Origin: Aliishimia sp963678085
GTDB taxonomy: Bacteria; Pseudomonadota; Alphaproteobacteria; Rhodobacterales; Rhodobacteraceae
Direction: 5' to 3'
Assembly: GCA_963678085.1 (NCBI GenBank)
Contig: OY782680.1
Coordinates: 1,736,001-1,800,000 of the forward strand
DNA length: 64,000 bases
Within the stretch, counting starts at the first letter, position 1, and each line of letters starts with the position of its first letter. A model generated the notes under the pieces. It saw only the letters and a list, made by a program, of their open reading frames with translations. It ran no database searches and had not been told where the DNA came from. Made by a program: the position numbers and the translations under genes. Below, piece after piece: positions 8,749 to 18,108 of the stretch.

Positions 8749-9882
8749 ATGCGTATTTACCTCTCTCGCCCTCATATGTCAGGCAATGAAGAGCGGCGCG
8801 TAGCTGAGGCGTTTGCGTCGAATTTTGTGGCTCCGCTCGGGCCCCAGCTTGATGCGTTTGAAGCTTCGGTGCGCGACTATCTCGGCGCGGATGTGCATTG
8901 TGTTGGCTTGTCTTCAGGTTCAGGGGCTCTGCATCTTGCGCTGCGCATCGCCGGCATAGGCCCTGGCGATGAGGTTTGGATTTCCTCCATGACCTTTGCG
9001 GGCGGGATTTTTCCGGTGAATTATCTGGGGGCGACGCCTCGGTTCTTTGACCTTGATGCGGAAAGCTGGACGGTCGACACGGGGCTCTTGGCCGAGGAGC
9101 TTGCAAAGGCCGCTGTAGAAAACCGTTTGCCCAAAGCCATCGTGCCGACGGATCTTTATGGTCAGTCGGTTGATCTTGACGCTCTGGAGAGCCTCGCGGC
9201 GCAATACAATGTTCGCCTGATCGTTGACAGTGCCGAAAGTCTTGGTGCGAGCGATCACAATGGCCGTAAAGCCGGAACCGGCGGGGATGCTGCGATCCTA
9301 TCCTTCAACGGCAACAAGATCATCACCACTTCCGGTGGCGGCATGCTGGTCACCAAGCATAAAGCTTGGGCTGACGAGGCGCGTTTTCTGGCGACCCAAG
9401 CGCGTGATCCTGCGCCCCATTATGAACACTCAACTTACGGCTACAACTACCGCCTCTCCAATATCTGCGCGGCCATCGGGCTGGGTCAGATGGCGGTGCT
9501 GGACGAACGTGTCAGCCGCCGCCGTGAGATCTTTGCCCGCTACCAAGAGGCCTTTAACCGCCCCGGCATCGCCTTCATGCCCGAGCCCGAGGGTCTGCAC
9601 TCAACGCGTTGGCTCACCGCGCTGACCATTGATCCGAGCGAAACAGGCATCACCCGCGAAGACATCCGCCTCATGCTTCTTGATCACAAGATCGAAGCGC
9701 GCCCACTGTGGAAACCAATGCATATGCAGCCGCTCTATGCCGGCGCACCGTATCATGGTTCAGGTGTGGATGAGCGCCTCTTTTCCAATGGGCTCTGCTT
9801 GCCATCAGGCAGCGACATGAGCAACGAACAACAGGACGAAGTGATCGAACGGGTTACAGCGCTCCTTGATAAAGGGCGCTGA
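8749..9882 (+). CDS. PglE-like UDP-sugar aminotransferase (DegT/DnrJ/EryC1)
   Basis: 377 residues of the DegT family of PLP enzymes. The PLP lysine is about residue 190 in 'SFNGNKIITT', with 'SSGSGALHLAL' binding the phosphate and 'DSAESLGA' carrying the ring-binding Asp. It would aminate the 4-keto sugar made by the PglF-like dehydratase, before acetylation by the PglD-like protein. The ATG at 8749 is chosen because GGAGGAG lies about ten bases upstream; a TTG at 8731 is in frame but lies upstream of that site. Confidence 0.88.
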   Translation: MRIYLSRPHMSGNEERRVAEAFASNFVAPLGPQLDAFEASVRDYLGADVHCVGLSSGSGALHLALRIAGIGPGDEVWISSMTFAGGIFPVNYLGATPRFFDLDAESWTVDTGLLAEELAKAAVENRLPKAIVPTDLYGQSVDLDALESLAAQYNVRLIVDSAESLGASDHNGRKAGTGGDAAILSFNGNKIITTSGGGMLVTKHKAWADEARFLATQARDPAPHYEHSTYGYNYRLSNICAAIGLGQMAVLDERVSRRREIFARYQEAFNRPGIAFMPEPEGLHSTRWLTALTIDPSETGITREDIRLMLLDHKIEARPLWKPMHMQPLYAGAPYHGSGVDERLFSNGLCLPSGSDMSNEQQDEVIERVTALLDKGR

Positions 9883-10076
9883 AAACAGTCGTTCAGTTCG
9901 TTGTCTATGGGCCTGTTCGACCTATCCGCGCCGCGCCGGTCAATCAAAAAACCGCATCTGTTCCTTGGCGGCTTTGCTAGGGGACGATGCGGCTCTGAGT
10001 GTTGTTGGCCAAGGCGAGTTCCGCTAAGAGTGCGCCCATGCGGGGTGGCCGCGTATTGGGTTCGGGATTGCAATTG

Positions 10077-12041
10077 ATGCGTAACTATATTGATCATTTC
10101 TCAAAATGGAGCCGATCCGCAAAGGTCGCGCTGCAACTCTCTATTGATTTCGTGCTTCTGGCGCTTTCATTCCTTGGCGCCATGTTGTTGCGGCTTGAGA
10201 GTTTGGCTTTTGCCGCACAGCCCGCGATCTGGGGCGCGCTGCTGGCTTCAGTTGTCACGACGCTTCTGGCCTTTTGGAGCTTAGGCCTCTACCGGCTGGT
10301 GGTGCGGTTCATAACGGGCCGGATGCTGATAATCATTGGCAAGGGAGTGGTCGTCGGCGCGATTTCTATTTATGCGGCCTCTGTCCTTCTTGAGGCGAGC
10401 ATTCCTCGGTTCGTTCCGATTATCTTTGCCGTCTTCGCCTTGTTGTCCGTTGGTAGCTTGCGTTTCGTGGCGCGGACCTATTTCCGCACTCCGAACCATT
10501 TGAACCGGCGGCCTGTGATCATCTACGGCGCGGGGGAGGCTGGGCTACAGTTGTTGAACGCCCTCTTTCACGGCCGCGAATATGCGCCTGTGGCTTTGGT
10601 CGATGATGAGCCAGCACTGCAGAACTTAGGTGTTGGGGGGTTGAACGTGTTTTCTCCCGATAGCATGCCGCGACTGGTCCAGGAGACCGGCGCACAGGTG
10701 GTTCTGCTGGCGATCCCGAGCATGGGCCGGGTGCGTCGCCGCGAGATCGTGAAGTCTTTGGAGGATCTGCATCTCGAGATCAAAACCATCCCAGGCATGT
10801 CGGACATAATCAGCGGAAAAGCCAAGATTTCAGAGCTGCGAACGGTTTCCGCAGAAGACTTGCTCGGGCGCGACCCCGTTGCCCCGGATCAAGAGCTGCT
10901 TGGAAAAAACATTGCAGGGCGTGTGGTGATGATCTCTGGGGCTGGAGGGTCGATCGGCAGCGAGCTGTGCAGACAAATCCTGAACCAGAAACCATCTGCG
11001 CTGGTGCTCTATGAGGTCTCCGAATTTGCACTTTATTCGATTGAGGCAGAACTCAGCGCGACAGCCGCGCGCTTGGAACATCCAGTAAAGATCCTGCCGA
11101 TCCTGGGATCTGTGCAGCATAGCCGTCGTTTGGAGGCCGCCATCAAGGCCTTTAAGGTTCAAACCATCTACCACGCAGCGGCCTACAAACATGTGCCACT
11201 TGTTGAGGAAAACGTTGTTGAGGGTGTGCGGAACAATGTGTTTGGAACACTTGCGATTACCCGCGCGGCCCAGAAACTTGGCGTGGAAAACTTCATTCTG
11301 ATTTCTACGGACAAGGCTGTGCGTCCAACGAATGTGATGGGCGCGACCAAGCGCATTGCAGAGCTGATCTGCCAAGCCCATGCGCAAGACGTCTCGCGTA
11401 CGGTGTTCTCAATGGTGCGGTTCGGAAATGTGCTTGGCTCGTCAGGGTCGGTCATCCCCCGGTTTCGGGCCCAGATCGAAGCGGGCGGGCCCGTCACGGT
11501 CACACATAAGGAGATCAACCGTTATTTCATGACCATTCCCGAAGCGGCCCAGTTGGTGATCCAGGCAGGTGCCTTGGCCCGCGGCGGTGATGTGTTCGTG
11601 CTGGACATGGGCGAGCCCGTCAAAATCATCGATTTGGCCTTCAGCATGGTAAAGCTGCACGGCCTGACCCCCTACATGGCCGATCACCCCGATCAAATCT
11701 TGCCGGAAAAGGGAGATATCCCAGTTTGCGTCACGGGTTTGCGTAAGGGCGAGAAGCTCTACGAGGAGCTGTTGATCGGCAATAATCCAGCGCCGACCAG
11801 GCACCCACGGATCATGACGGCCTCCGAAGTCTCACTGCCGCGCGATGCTTTGACCGAGATTCTTGACCGGCTGATGAAGGCCTGCGAAGCTTTTGATATC
11901 CCGGCGATCCTGGCGATCTTGCATGAATTGCCGCTAGATTATACGCCCTCCACAGCCGAGATCTCAGATCTGCTCTGGGGCACCGAACAGGACAGCGAGG
12001 GGCAACAGGACACGCTGGCCAATGACGGCGTTCATGCGTGA
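10077..12041 (+). CDS. Membrane-bound nucleotide-sugar 4,6-dehydratase (PglF/WbpM/CapD)
   Basis: 654 residues. Four or five hydrophobic helices occupy residues 10-130, then a CoA-binding-like Rossmann domain ('YGAGEAGLQLL'), then the SDR dehydratase with 'SGAGGSIGSELC' and 'STDKAVRPTNVMGATK' (Met in the usual Tyr position). This is the full-length PglF/WbpM architecture. It converts UDP-GlcNAc to UDP-4-keto-6-deoxy-GlcNAc, feeding the PglE- and PglD-like enzymes. The start at 10077 begins just before the first helix; the frame is open further upstream to 9999 but that segment is not membrane-like. Confidence 0.88.
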   Translation: MRNYIDHFSKWSRSAKVALQLSIDFVLLALSFLGAMLLRLESLAFAAQPAIWGALLASVVTTLLAFWSLGLYRLVVRFITGRMLIIIGKGVVVGAISIYAASVLLEASIPRFVPIIFAVFALLSVGSLRFVARTYFRTPNHLNRRPVIIYGAGEAGLQLLNALFHGREYAPVALVDDEPALQNLGVGGLNVFSPDSMPRLVQETGAQVVLLAIPSMGRVRRREIVKSLEDLHLEIKTIPGMSDIISGKAKISELRTVSAEDLLGRDPVAPDQELLGKNIAGRVVMISGAGGSIGSELCRQILNQKPSALVLYEVSEFALYSIEAELSATAARLEHPVKILPILGSVQHSRRLEAAIKAFKVQTIYHAAAYKHVPLVEENVVEGVRNNVFGTLAITRAAQKLGVENFILISTDKAVRPTNVMGATKRIAELICQAHAQDVSRTVFSMVRFGNVLGSSGSVIPRFRAQIEAGGPVTVTHKEINRYFMTIPEAAQLVIQAGALARGGDVFVLDMGEPVKIIDLAFSMVKLHGLTPYMADHPDQILPEKGDIPVCVTGLRKGEKLYEELLIGNNPAPTRHPRIMTASEVSLPRDALTEILDRLMKACEAFDIPAILAILHELPLDYTPSTAEISDLLWGTEQDSEGQQDTLANDGVHA

Positions 12042-12496
12042 TGCGTGCCTTGTTTAATCGCACGCTTCACATGTATTTTCTCATGCGTCGCAGTTTAACC
12101 ATGGGTGTTCGCGCAATCGTGCGCTCGGATGATGGTAAGTTCTTGCTCGTGCGCCACAGCTACGCACCAGGATGGCATTTTCCAGGTGGCGGGGTCGAAA
12201 AAGGTGAAACGAGCGAACAAGCTTTGCGCCGCGAGCTGTTGCAGGAAACCGGCTTACAACTCACCCGAAAACCCGTCTTGCATGGGGTTTTTTATAACAC
12301 AGGCGTGAGCAGACGAGATCATGTTCTGGCTTACCTGTGCGACGTGGATGCAAGCTTTGACGCCAAACCCATGAGCTGGGAAATTGCCGAAGTCAGGTAT
12401 TCGGATATGGCAAACCTGCCGCCAGATACGGATCCTGGCACAAGACGACGCATGCAAGAAATTCTCCACGGCACCGAGAAGACAGACAGCTGGTGA
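12041..12496 (+). CDS. Nudix hydrolase
   Basis: 151 residues containing a near-complete Nudix box: 'GGGVEKGET', seven residues later 'RRELLQETGL' (consensus RE-U-x-EE-x-GU, with Gln for the first Glu of the EE pair). Such enzymes cleave nucleoside diphosphates linked to another group, including nucleotide sugars. It overlaps the dehydratase stop and ends the polysaccharide operon, so a role in nucleotide-sugar turnover is plausible but not shown. An overlapping GTG at 12038 would add one residue. Confidence 0.82.
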   Translation: MRALFNRTLHMYFLMRRSLTMGVRAIVRSDDGKFLLVRHSYAPGWHFPGGGVEKGETSEQALRRELLQETGLQLTRKPVLHGVFYNTGVSRRDHVLAYLCDVDASFDAKPMSWEIAEVRYSDMANLPPDTDPGTRRRMQEILHGTEKTDSW

Positions 12497-12566
12497 CGCT
12501 CTGAGATTGCCTGCCAAACGGGGCAGCGAACTTCGTCCCGTTTTCCGGACAGTTTGACTATTGACC

Positions 12567-13480
12567 CTATGCGGCGATTTTCCAAGTCATGTTTTCGAAC
12601 GCCTGTTGTGGTGTTTGGTATCCGATCCCGGAATGCCTTCGCTGCCGGTTGTAGAAGACCTTGATGTATTTGAGTGAGCCTGTGAACGCGATCCGTCCGA
12701 GAGGGGGGGCGGGAGAGCAGGCGAACGCGGCTTTAGCCTGCGCGCGTGTTTTGAACCGTTGACGGTGAACCAACTCCCTTTTTCAATGATGCATCGAGCT
12801 TTCTATGGGGGCATTGTCCAGGCACTCGTCTTTGCGGCTCATCATTGCCCGGCAGGCGATTGCAAAGCAATCTGCCGAGAGGGGGATTGCGTCAGCCCTG
12901 TCTTTTTGATCAGTTTACGATATTCTATGCCAGCATACTGGGCCAGCATACTGGCTCCCCCTGTCGGAGTGGTGGATAAGGCCAGGAACGGGGCCTCTGC
13001 GACCTAGAGCCATCGTCAGTGCATCACAGCAAAGCTCGACCCGCATGTGATCCTCCATAGCCCAACCAAACTGTATTGGGAGTAAGGCAATGAAACTCCT
13101 GTTCCAGAAGATTTGGCGATGGGCTCATCTTATGATTGCTATCCGTTGTCACAGGCTTGCGTTTCTTGTTCAGCCGTGGGGATACCTTATTTTCCTTCAT
13201 GATACGGGCTACGCACCGCTCAGAAACAACCTCGCCGTCAGCCCGCAGGTCCTTATGGATCCGCTTTGATCCGTAGCATTTCCTGCTGGCTTTGAAGAAG
13301 GTCTTGATCTTGGGCAGCAGTTCCAAATCCCGCTTTGGCTCGGTCTGCTTTGCGCTGATCTCTCGCAGGTTGGCTGGCCCGAAAGCCATAAAACCAGCCC
13401 CGGGAAATTTTCAGAGCTTTGCAAAGTGTAGACACCGCGTATTGAGCTTTATGGCCCTGTCGCAAAAGTCGCATTTGGAG
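12567..13480 (-). pseudogene. Decayed IS3-family transposase (orfB)
   Basis: Pieces of one IS3-family orfB can be read in order on the minus strand but in different frames. An N-terminal piece lies at about 13250-13474 ('KALKISRGWFYGF'), a middle piece with 'KCYGSKRIHKDLR' at 13024-13389, a catalytic-region piece 'MSRKDECLDNAP' near 12830 that runs into a stop, and the C-terminus 'VFYNRQRRHSGIGY' near 12640. Several frameshifts, an in-frame stop and a short foreign-looking insert near 12690-12740 show it is long dead. It separates the polysaccharide operon from the catabolic cluster. Confidence 0.8.
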
Positions 13481-13610
13481 CTGGACTTTGAAATTAGGCC
13501 ATTGATTTTGTTTATTGTTTTCTCAGAAATTCTTGAAGCTTAGACTTTTCCGACAATCCCTTTAGGGCAGTGAACCGTCCCGGGTTTACCGGAGAGTTTT
13601 TGTTCAAAAC

Positions 13611-13838
13611 TTATGCGACTTTATCAACGGTATTCAGGCTTGCATAGAAGATGTCCTCCATTTCTTGCGGTGGCCGGTGGCCGATAGCGCCATGTAGCCG
13701 CTTGGTGTTGTACCAGCTGACCCATTGTAGGGTTTCCCACTCGACATGGCCGACGGATTTCCAGGAGCCAAAGAACTTGATGACTTCGGTCTTGAACAGG
13801 CCAATGACGCTCTCGGCCAAGGCGTTCTGCGCCTTCAA
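13611..13838 (-). pseudogene. IS3-family OrfB, C-terminal remnant
   Basis: About 75 codons showing the end of an integrase-core transposase: 'NALAESVIGLFKTEVI' (the region of the last catalytic Glu) and 'WVSWYNTKRLHGAIGH'. The first two acidic catalytic residues and all upstream sequence are missing through the internal deletion of the element. Confidence 0.8.
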
Positions 13839-13883
13839 ATCATCCCCGGGATCATTTGATCCGCTGCGCGGACCAGCTTGAAC

Positions 13884-14231
13884 TCATAGCTGTCGCCGGT
13901 GAGCCATTGATGGGGTGGATGGCGCCTTCACTGGCTCACCCTTCTTCAGGATCTCGTTGGCCGTGCGCAGTTCCTTGTTCTCACGTTCCAACTCCTTGAG
14001 CCGAGCCTTCTGATCACTGGTCAAGCCATCGCGCTCTCCCGCGTCGCGGGCGGCCTGGATGCACCAGGAACGCAGCGTGTCAGGCGAACAGCCCAGCTTA
14101 CCAGCAATCGCCTTGTAAGCTGCGCTGTCACTCGTGTAGTCCGAGCGGTGCTCGCGATAGAGCCGGACGCCGCGCTCGCGGAACTCGGCCGTGTACTTCG
14201 GGGGGTGCTTCTTCTCTTCCATAGGGCTCAT
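13884..14231 (-). CDS. IS3-family transposase OrfA (helix-turn-helix)
   Basis: 115 residues, starting 19 bases inside the right inverted repeat. It has the OrfA pattern: a helix-turn-helix ('GCSPDTLRSWC') followed by a leucine-zipper stretch ('LKELERENKELRTANEILKKG'). OrfA binds the element's ends and is normally fused to OrfB by -1 frameshifting. Here the matching OrfB is truncated, so the protein may be made but cannot drive transposition alone. Confidence 0.82.
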   Translation of the reverse strand: MSPMEEKKHPPKYTAEFRERGVRLYREHRSDYTSDSAAYKAIAGKLGCSPDTLRSWCIQAARDAGERDGLTSDQKARLKELERENKELRTANEILKKGEPVKAPSTPSMAHRRQL

Positions 14232-14359
14232 CCTTTGAGAGTTTTACTCTCCGGTAAACCCTGGGCGGTTCAGTCTTGTGCAAGGAAGGCCATATTGTCG
14301 GTATCCAATTAAATGATCAGAATTGGCTGTTGAATATTATGAGGGCATTTGCGTGGCGG

Positions 14360-16243
14360 TCACTTGGACGGAACCCCCTTTTGACGTGCTTGTCGTTTTT
14401 GAGCCGCGATCCGGAAGGGTGCGTTCAGCGCGCCGAACCCGGAATACCCAGCGCTACGCTGGACGATTTCAAAGAACACCCCCCCCGCCGCAGGGGTGCT
14501 ATAGGATTGAAAAAACGTACCTATGGCGTCTTGATCATACAGCACCGCGAATTCTTTCATCCTCTCGATCAATCCCTCTGGCAGATCAAACCGGGCGGCC
14601 AGATCGTCATAATAGTTTGGTGAAATCTCCAGATGTTGGAATTCCCGCCTTTTCAGGTGCGATAACGTGGCAAAGATATCGTTCGTGGCAAAGGCCAGAT
14701 GCTGAACCGAGGCTCCAAAACTGTCAGCAAGGAACGACCCTGCAAGGGTGCGGTGGGTATCGGCGCCGTTCAGGGTGATCCGTGCGGCTCCGTCCCGCGT
14801 CGCCACTGCCTGGCTGCGCACCAGCCCGTCCGGGTCGACCACATCGACCATTGGTGCTTTGTCCATGTCAAACAGGGTGGTGTAAAACAGCGACCAGCTG
14901 AGCATATCCTCATAGTTCATGGTTTGGGCAATGTGATCAACATGGGTCAGGCCAGCGCCGGGTTGTTGCGATGCCGCGCCGAATTCCACCTCCCAGACAT
15001 TTTGCAGGCCCGACGCGTCGTCGATGAAATGCAGTACCGACCCTGACAGGCCGCGGATCCCCGGAATATCGAGTTCTCCGGGGCCGGTGGGTTGGCTGAA
15101 GGGTTCGGTTCCCAGCGCATTGGCGCGCGCTTTCACCGCCTGAGCGTCGTCCACATGAAGACCGATATCACAGACACAGGTGCCGCGTGTGTTCCAGGTG
15201 CTCGCAGCATGGCCCTTGGTGTCCTGATTGATAACGATACGGATGTCGCCTTGTTGCCACAAGGTAATCGGCTTGTTGCGATGCTCCCCTGCCTTGGCAA
15301 AACCAAGCGATTGCAGCTGCGCCATTAGGGTTTCGGCCTCGTTCCCGCGGGTCGCAAATTCGATAAAAGACACGCCTTTGGGGGCGGCACGGGCGGGAAT
15401 GGCAGGCAGGTCGATGCTCAGATCAGGTTCCTCTGTGCGAACGTCATCCATCAGCGCGATCAGGGATCGATACCCGTCGCGGGCAATGCTGCGAGTATTG
15501 CCGCCGCGGAACTGGTCATTGAAAATTTCAAGGCTGATAGGCCCGCCATACCCTGTTGCCATCACCGCACGCATGAATGCGGTGACGTCCAGATCACCTT
15601 CGCCCGGCATGTTGCGGAAATGGCGTGACCAATAAAGCAGATCCATGTCGATGGCGGGGGCGTCCGCTAGTTGGACAAAAAAGATCTTGTCACCGGGGAT
15701 AGACCGGATGCTGTCCGGGTCGATGCCCCGCCCCAGTGTGTGGAAACTGTCGACGATGAGGCCAATGTTGGGATGGTCCGCACGGCGCACGATTTCCCAC
15801 GCGTCGCGGTGGTCATTCACATGCGTGCCCCAGGCCAGCGCCTCATAGCCCACGCGCAACCCCCGTTTCGCGGCCCGGTCGCCCAGTTCACACAGATCAT
15901 GGGCCGCCCGGTCGATCCCACCCAATGCTTGCGGATGAACTGAAGAACAGATCAGCACCAGATCGGTGCCCAGTTCCTGCATCACATCAAACTTGCGTTC
16001 GGCCCTGTCAAAAGCCTTGGAGCGAGCTGGTTCCGGCAGGGTTTCGAAATCGCGGAACGGTTGAAACAGGGTGATATCCAGCCCGTGATCGCGCACCATC
16101 CTGCCCACCTCGCGCGGGCCTGCCTCATCTGCGATGAAATCCTGTTCGAAAATCTCTATCCCGTCGAAACCCGCTTGAGCGATGGCCTCAAGCTTTTCGC
16201 GCAGGGTGCCGGATATCGAAACGGTGGCGATCGAGGTTTTCAT
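14360..16243 (-). CDS. quiC: QuiC-like 3-dehydroshikimate dehydratase (TIM barrel + VOC)
   Basis: 627 residues in two domains. Residues 1-275 form a sugar-phosphate-isomerase/AP-endonuclease-2 TIM barrel ('AGFDGIEIFEQDF', 'LIVDSFHTLGRG', 'EIFND'). Residues 290-627 form a 4-hydroxyphenylpyruvate-dioxygenase-like VOC region ('GLTHVDHIAQ', and a final 'GGVFFEIVQR'). This fusion is known as the bacterial 3-dehydroshikimate dehydratase that yields protocatechuate. The ATG at 16243 overlaps the preceding stop (ATGA). It is the last gene of the operon, and the shikimate dehydrogenase-like and TRAP genes upstream agree with aromatic-precursor catabolism. Confidence 0.85.
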   Translation of the reverse strand: MKTSIATVSISGTLREKLEAIAQAGFDGIEIFEQDFIADEAGPREVGRMVRDHGLDITLFQPFRDFETLPEPARSKAFDRAERKFDVMQELGTDLVLICSSVHPQALGGIDRAAHDLCELGDRAAKRGLRVGYEALAWGTHVNDHRDAWEIVRRADHPNIGLIVDSFHTLGRGIDPDSIRSIPGDKIFFVQLADAPAIDMDLLYWSRHFRNMPGEGDLDVTAFMRAVMATGYGGPISLEIFNDQFRGGNTRSIARDGYRSLIALMDDVRTEEPDLSIDLPAIPARAAPKGVSFIEFATRGNEAETLMAQLQSLGFAKAGEHRNKPITLWQQGDIRIVINQDTKGHAASTWNTRGTCVCDIGLHVDDAQAVKARANALGTEPFSQPTGPGELDIPGIRGLSGSVLHFIDDASGLQNVWEVEFGAASQQPGAGLTHVDHIAQTMNYEDMLSWSLFYTTLFDMDKAPMVDVVDPDGLVRSQAVATRDGAARITLNGADTHRTLAGSFLADSFGASVQHLAFATNDIFATLSHLKRREFQHLEISPNYYDDLAARFDLPEGLIERMKEFAVLYDQDAIGTFFQSYSTPAAGGVFFEIVQRSAGYSGFGALNAPFRIAAQKRQARQKGVPSK

Positions 16244-17433
16244 CTTTTTGAGCTCCGGATCTGTGCCCAGTCGCCGCTGGCGTTTGATGCGACCGAGGCT
16301 TCGATGAAGCGCACGCCGTCGACGCCATCGGAAATGCGCGGGTAGGACAGCCAACCGGCAGGGGGCGTGATCCCATCGCGCCGCGCGGCGATGCCCATGG
16401 CGAATTCCGTATATAGGTTCGCCCAGGCCTCAATCAGCCCTTCGGGAAAGCCGCGCCCGGTACGGACAAAGCGTTCGGTGGCAGGGGACAACCCGTGGCC
16501 ATGGCCACGGGTCAGGATCTGGTCGGGCTGGCCGAAGATGTTCAGTTTCAGCGCCTCGCAGTGTTCCATATCCCATTCCAGCCCGCCGAGGCTACCGAAT
16601 ATGCGCAGCCGCAACCCGCCGCGATTGCCCGGTGCCTGCCGCGTGGCCATCAGGGTCCCCGGGACATCGCCATAGCGGGTTGCCATAAACACCGTGTCCT
16701 CAAGCGGTTTGGGTGTGCCGCAAACATGGAAATCGGCCCGCAGCTCGGTCATTTCCAGCCCGCTGACGAACTGCGCCAGATGGGCGGCATGGGTGCCGAT
16801 ATCCCCAACGCAGCTTGTCGGCCCCGACGCCGCCGGGTCCAGCCGCCATTTCACATGCGGCGCGTCGCCTGCATTTTCGGGCGTCATCCAGTCCTGCATG
16901 AATTCCACATGGATCTGGTTGATCCGCCCCAACGCGCCCGAGGCGGCGGTTTCTCGCGCTTGGCGCACCATCGGATAGCAGGACATGGTATAGCAGGTGG
17001 CAAATATCTGTCCGGACTCGATGACTTTGGTCTCTAGCGCCTCGGCCTCGGCCAGATTGTTGGTCAGGGGCTTATCGCAGATCACATCGATCCCGGCATC
17101 AAGGAAAGCCATGGCGGCGGGGGCGTGCATGTTGTTGGGGGTGGTGATCATCACCGCGTCCACGCCGTCGGCGCGGGCGGCCTCAGACCGGGCCATCCGT
17201 GTGAAATCGGCATAGCAGCGGTCGGGGTCCATATGCCAATCCACACCTCGCGCACGAGCGCGCTCGGGGTCTGAGGACAGCGCGCCGGCCACCACATCCC
17301 AATGCCCGGTCATGCGGGCGGCCATGGCTTGGGTTCCCGCAATCCGCCCGCCGCCCACAACCCCCAGCCGCAACCGGCGGGTCAGCGCGGGAAACGGGCT
17401 GTTCACATCAATCGGGTCACGCAACAGGGGCAT
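16240..17433 (-). CDS. Gfo/Idh/MocA-family oxidoreductase
   Basis: 397 residues. An N-terminal NAD(P)-binding Rossmann fold ('RLGVVGGGRIAGTQ') is followed by 'ITTPNNMHAPAAM' and 'DVICDKPLTNN', the family's E-K-P motif with Asp for Glu. The C-terminal beta-sheet domain follows ('CVGDIGTHAAHLAQFVSG' carries the usual Asp and His). Substrate unknown: family members oxidise or reduce cyclic polyols and sugars. One of three paralogues in this operon, ending inside the quiC start. Confidence 0.87.
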   Translation of the reverse strand: MPLLRDPIDVNSPFPALTRRLRLGVVGGGRIAGTQAMAARMTGHWDVVAGALSSDPERARARGVDWHMDPDRCYADFTRMARSEAARADGVDAVMITTPNNMHAPAAMAFLDAGIDVICDKPLTNNLAEAEALETKVIESGQIFATCYTMSCYPMVRQARETAASGALGRINQIHVEFMQDWMTPENAGDAPHVKWRLDPAASGPTSCVGDIGTHAAHLAQFVSGLEMTELRADFHVCGTPKPLEDTVFMATRYGDVPGTLMATRQAPGNRGGLRLRIFGSLGGLEWDMEHCEALKLNIFGQPDQILTRGHGHGLSPATERFVRTGRGFPEGLIEAWANLYTEFAMGIAARRDGITPPAGWLSYPRISDGVDGVRFIEASVASNASGDWAQIRSSKR

Positions 17434-17445
17434 GGTCAGATCCTT

Positions 17446-18105
17446 TCAAAGGCTGGGTGGCGTCGCGCCTTCAGGCAGCATTTCGACAGCCATGAAGATG
17501 CTGGGTGTGATGGTTTCAAACTGGTGCCACGGGTAATTGCCGTGTTCGTCATACATGGGCCGGTGCGTGGTGCCGGGCGCCATCGGCTCTTCCAGATAAA
17601 GCGTATCGACATCCCGTTCGCGGCATTGCTGCATCTTGCCGAAACCGACGATCTGGGTGTGCACCTCGCGGAACCCCGGCACCGGGCAAAAAGCATGATC
17701 GCGGTGCAGGCCGACATTCAGCGGCACGGTGGCGGAATGGTACATGGTAAAGCCAAACCCATCGACCCAGATCTTGGGAGACATGTAATGGCCGATGCCT
17801 TTCAACCGGTCTTCGCCCCGCACCTCATAGGCCGAGGGCCAGGTCGCGCGGACCTGTTCCAGCAGCGTGGAGTCATCGTCGTAATCGGCAAAGCGTTCGA
17901 CAATCACCGCATGTTCAACCCCCTCCATCACCGTATCCTTCAGGATCACCGACTGGAATTCCCCCAATACCTGTTCACGGATGCGGATCGGGGTTGGCGA
18001 TAGGTTCAGCACGATGGTCTTGCCGGTGATCTGGTGGCTGTCCTCGCCCCGGATCAGGCGGGTGGTGAAGAATGGCTCTGCAATGTCGAGGGTCTGAATA
18101 GTCAT
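17446..18105 (-). CDS. Unrecognised cupin-like protein in the catabolic operon
   Basis: 219 residues. No family is recognised with confidence. The region from about residue 125 is rich in histidine and acidic residues in short beta-like segments ('LHRDHAF', 'EVHTQIVGFGKM', 'TTHRPMYD', 'YPWHQFETITPSIFM'), which fits a metal-binding cupin barrel. It lies 12 bases from the Gfo/Idh gene downstream and three bases from the one upstream, so it is co-transcribed. A small enzyme or sugar isomerase for the same substrate is one possibility; this is inference. Confidence 0.6.
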   Translation of the reverse strand: MTIQTLDIAEPFFTTRLIRGEDSHQITGKTIVLNLSPTPIRIREQVLGEFQSVILKDTVMEGVEHAVIVERFADYDDDSTLLEQVRATWPSAYEVRGEDRLKGIGHYMSPKIWVDGFGFTMYHSATVPLNVGLHRDHAFCPVPGFREVHTQIVGFGKMQQCRERDVDTLYLEEPMAPGTTHRPMYDEHGNYPWHQFETITPSIFMAVEMLPEGATPPSL

Positions 18106-18108
18106 CGG

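Larger units (their letters stand above)
13571..14272 (-). mobile_element. Internally deleted IS3-family element
   Basis: A 702-bp element bounded by 26-bp inverted repeats (13571-13596 and 14247-14272) that differ at only two positions; both contain GGGTTTACCGGAGAGT. It carries a complete orfA and only the C-terminal end of orfB, so the central part of orfB is missing. No target duplication is visible beside the repeats. Intact IS3-family elements are about 1.2-1.5 kb. Confidence 0.8.

Noticed and set aside
12759..13007. Plus-strand 82-codon open frame in the IS debris
   Set aside because: Complement of the decayed IS3 orfB catalytic region; no ribosome site or family.
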